From the NCBI GenBank assembly GCA_900541335.1, contig UQJC01000047.1:1-15898 (forward strand): a DNA stretch of 15,898 nucleotides, written 5' to 3'. The notes under the pieces were generated by a model. It was not told the DNA's origin and did not search any database. It was given only the letters and a program-made list of their open reading frames with translations. Position 1 is the stretch's first letter. Each line of letters starts with the position of its first letter. Both the position numbers and the translations under genes were made by a program. The DNA is from an uncultured Prevotella sp. (GTDB lineage Bacteria > Bacteroidota > Bacteroidia > Bacteroidales > Bacteroidaceae). Shown here in pieces: positions 14,359 through 15,898 of this stretch.

Positions 14359-15636
14359 ATGAAGTATTTAGCATTGAAGAGTCGCTTTGTAGCGATGAAT
14401 TTCTTAGAGTTTGCCGTTTGGGGTGCTTATCTGACCTCTATGGGCAACTATTTGGGGTCTCACGGACTCGGCACGCAGATTGGATGGTTTTATGCCATTC
14501 AGGGTATCGTCTCCATTTTCATGCCCGGACTAATGGGTGTGGTGGCTGACCGTTGGATTCCTGCTCAGCGTTTGCTGGGACTTTGTCATTTGGTGGCGGG
14601 TCTGTTTATGGGCTGTGCCGGTTACTATGCTCTTACGGCTGGCGCCGATGTACAGATGTCCACCTTGTTCCTTCTTTACACCTTGAGTGTTGCTTTCTAC
14701 ATGCCCACCTTGGCATTGAGCAACTCAGTGGCATTTAACGGTCTGACCCAAGTCGGTTTAGACACCGTCAAAGCCTTTCCGCCGATACGAGTGTTCGGCA
14801 CCATTGGTTTTATCTGCACCATGTTGGCAGTCAACTTCCTCGGTTTTCAGTCTACGCCCGCACAGTTCCTGCTTTCAGCCAGTTTGAGTTTGGTCTTGGC
14901 CGTTTATGCCCAGACATTGCCTCACTGCGCAGTGAGCAAGGGAGGAGAAAAGAAATCCATCGTCGAAGCTTTGGGACTCGATGCCTTCAAGTTGTTTAAG
15001 CAGCGTCGCATGGCGATGTTCTTTATCTTCTCCATGTTGCTCGGTGTGAGTCTGCAAATCACAAACGGTTATGCCAACCCTTTCATCACCAGCTTTAAGG
15101 AAATTCCCGAATATGCTTCTACCTTCGGCGCGAACAATGCCAATGCGTTGATTTCGCTTTCCCAGATTAGCGAAACGTGTTGCATCCTGCTCATCCCCTT
15201 CTTCTTGAAGCATTTTGGCATCAAGCGCGTGATGATGATCGCCATGCTGGCTTGGGTGTTCCGTTTCGGACTCTTCGGTTTGGGCGATCCCGGTTCAGGA
15301 GTTTGGATGTTTATCCTCTCCATGATTGTTTATGGTGTAGCGTTCGACTTCTTCAATATCTCTGGTGCCCTTTTCGTTGATCAAAATACCAAGCCCGAGA
15401 TTCGCAGCAGTGCGCAGGGTATGTTTATGATTATGACGAACGGTTTGGGTGCCTCATTGGGTACGCTGGCCGCTCAGGAAGTAGTTAACCATTACGTATT
15501 CAGTGCCCCCGTAGCCCAGCAGATAGATGGTTGGCGCACCAGCTGGCTTATCTTCGCCGCTTACGCCTTTGTCGTTCTGTTGCTTTTTGCTTTTGCATTT
15601 AAGGAGCAGAAACAGCAAGCTGTGACCAAGGACTAA
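14359..15636 (+). CDS. nupG: Nucleoside:H+ symporter (NupG family, MFS)
   Basis: The 425-aa inner-membrane protein is predicted to import nucleosides with protons. It aligns well by eye with E. coli NupG (418 aa): LEFAVWGAYLTSMGNYL near the N-terminus, MPGLMGVVADRWI (55-67), YMPTLALSNSV (114-124), FPPIRVFGTIGF (140-151), LGLDAFKLFKQRRMAMFF at the central loop, and later ISQISET, SMIVYGVAFDFFNISG and SAQGMFMIMTNGLG. About twelve membrane segments are expected. The ATG at 14359 (MKYLALKSRF) fits the family start. An in-frame ATG at 14278 would add 27 residues with no counterpart. There is a 160-bp gap after the lipoprotein gene with no clear TAnnTTTG box, so the two may be co-transcribed. A strong terminator follows. 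Confidence 0.93.
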   Translation: MKYLALKSRFVAMNFLEFAVWGAYLTSMGNYLGSHGLGTQIGWFYAIQGIVSIFMPGLMGVVADRWIPAQRLLGLCHLVAGLFMGCAGYYALTAGADVQMSTLFLLYTLSVAFYMPTLALSNSVAFNGLTQVGLDTVKAFPPIRVFGTIGFICTMLAVNFLGFQSTPAQFLLSASLSLVLAVYAQTLPHCAVSKGGEKKSIVEALGLDAFKLFKQRRMAMFFIFSMLLGVSLQITNGYANPFITSFKEIPEYASTFGANNANALISLSQISETCCILLIPFFLKHFGIKRVMMIAMLAWVFRFGLFGLGDPGSGVWMFILSMIVYGVAFDFFNISGALFVDQNTKPEIRSSAQGMFMIMTNGLGASLGTLAAQEVVNHYVFSAPVAQQIDGWRTSWLIFAAYAFVVLLLFAFAFKEQKQQAVTKD

Positions 15637-15666
15637 GTGACCGAATTCACCCTCTTTTTACACGAA

Positions 15667-15712
15667 ATGCGAGCACCTCTACCCCAAAATGGGAAGTGCT
15701 CGCATTTTTTTT
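15667..15712 (+). terminator. Strong intrinsic terminator of nupG
   Basis: ATGCGAGCAC (15667-15676) pairs perfectly with GTGCTCGCAT (15696-15705), with a short inner CCC/GGG pairing. It is followed by a run of eight T (15705-15712). It lies 30 bases past the nupG stop. Confidence 0.93.
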
Positions 15713-15791
15713 ATAGCCCTTATTCCTATTGATACAGAACGAGGAACGTGTAGTTTGTTTAGCAAGTTGTAAAAAATATATGTAGAAAAGA

Positions 15792-15822
15792 TTTGGTAGT
15801 TTAGTGAAAAGTCGTACCTTTG
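15792..15822 (+). promoter_or_regulatory. tRNA-Lys promoter
   Basis: TTTG (15792-15795) is separated by 19 bases from TACCTTTG (15815-15822), an exact Bacteroidales -33/-7 pair. The start is expected near 15829, about 15 bases before the mature tRNA end. Confidence 0.8.
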
Positions 15823-15843
15823 CACTCGCAAAAACGAAATGAC

Positions 15844-15898
15844 GCACTCTTAGCTCAGTTGGTAGAGCAACTGACTCTTAATCAGTGGGTCCAGGGTT
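15844..15898 (+). tRNA. tRNA-Lys(CTT), 3' end cut by window edge
   Basis: The acceptor 5' strand GCACTCT (15844-15850) is followed by TA, a D-arm GCTC-AGTTGGTA-GAGC (15853-15868) and an anticodon stem ACTGA/TCAGT (15870-15886). The anticodon is CTT (15877-15879), read as Lys AAG. The variable loop GGGTC and the start of the T-arm CAGGG-TT reach the end of the window. The 3' half of the T-arm and the acceptor 3' strand are missing. Confidence 0.93.

Overview
The window looks like chromosomal DNA of a Bacteroidales bacterium, perhaps near Prevotellaceae (genus uncertain). Four things point there: promoters of the Bacteroidetes type (TTG-N19-TAnnTTTG, exact before the tRNA gene), translation starts mostly without a Shine-Dalgarno, a fused MurF-alanine racemase, and a stand-alone dnaK whose protein ends in a Gln/Gly-rich tail and EEVK.

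Layout. Positions 1-110 hold a leftward promoter that fires out of the window. Next is a bidirectional terminator (138-164) and leftward dnaK (200-2119). The dnaK upstream region has no standard Bacteroidales -7 box. Instead it carries a textbook sigma-54 -24/-12 element with several dyads above it. From 2479 to 9662 lies a tightly spaced leftward four-gene cassette, transcribed in the order: a 406-aa protein of unknown function, a DUF1848 protein with a C-terminal CxxxCxxC cluster, a 1408-aa RecQ-type helicase with a methyltransferase-like N-terminus, and a 190-aa coiled-coil protein with a C-terminal membrane anchor. A strong hairpin terminator (2296-2337) ends it. The cassette is preceded by a 518-bp gene-free leader that contains a -7 box between two 16-bp inverted arms.

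The housekeeping block continues with murF-alr (10181-12652, leftward). A 1-kb gene-free stretch follows, mostly a 42-bp minisatellite (12851-13394). Rightward genes come after it: a thioredoxin-fold lipoprotein (13659-14198), a NupG-type nucleoside permease (14359-15636) with a strong terminator, and a tRNA-Lys(CTT) cut by the window end.

The accessory part is the four-gene cassette between dnaK and murF-alr. I do not recognise it as a named defence or repair system. Its content (nucleic-acid helicase, SAM-binding-like domain, probable radical-SAM-type iron-sulfur protein, membrane-anchored coiled coil) makes it the best candidate here for an undescribed DNA-processing or anti-phage system. 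That function is inference; only the gene content, motifs and operon layout are visible.
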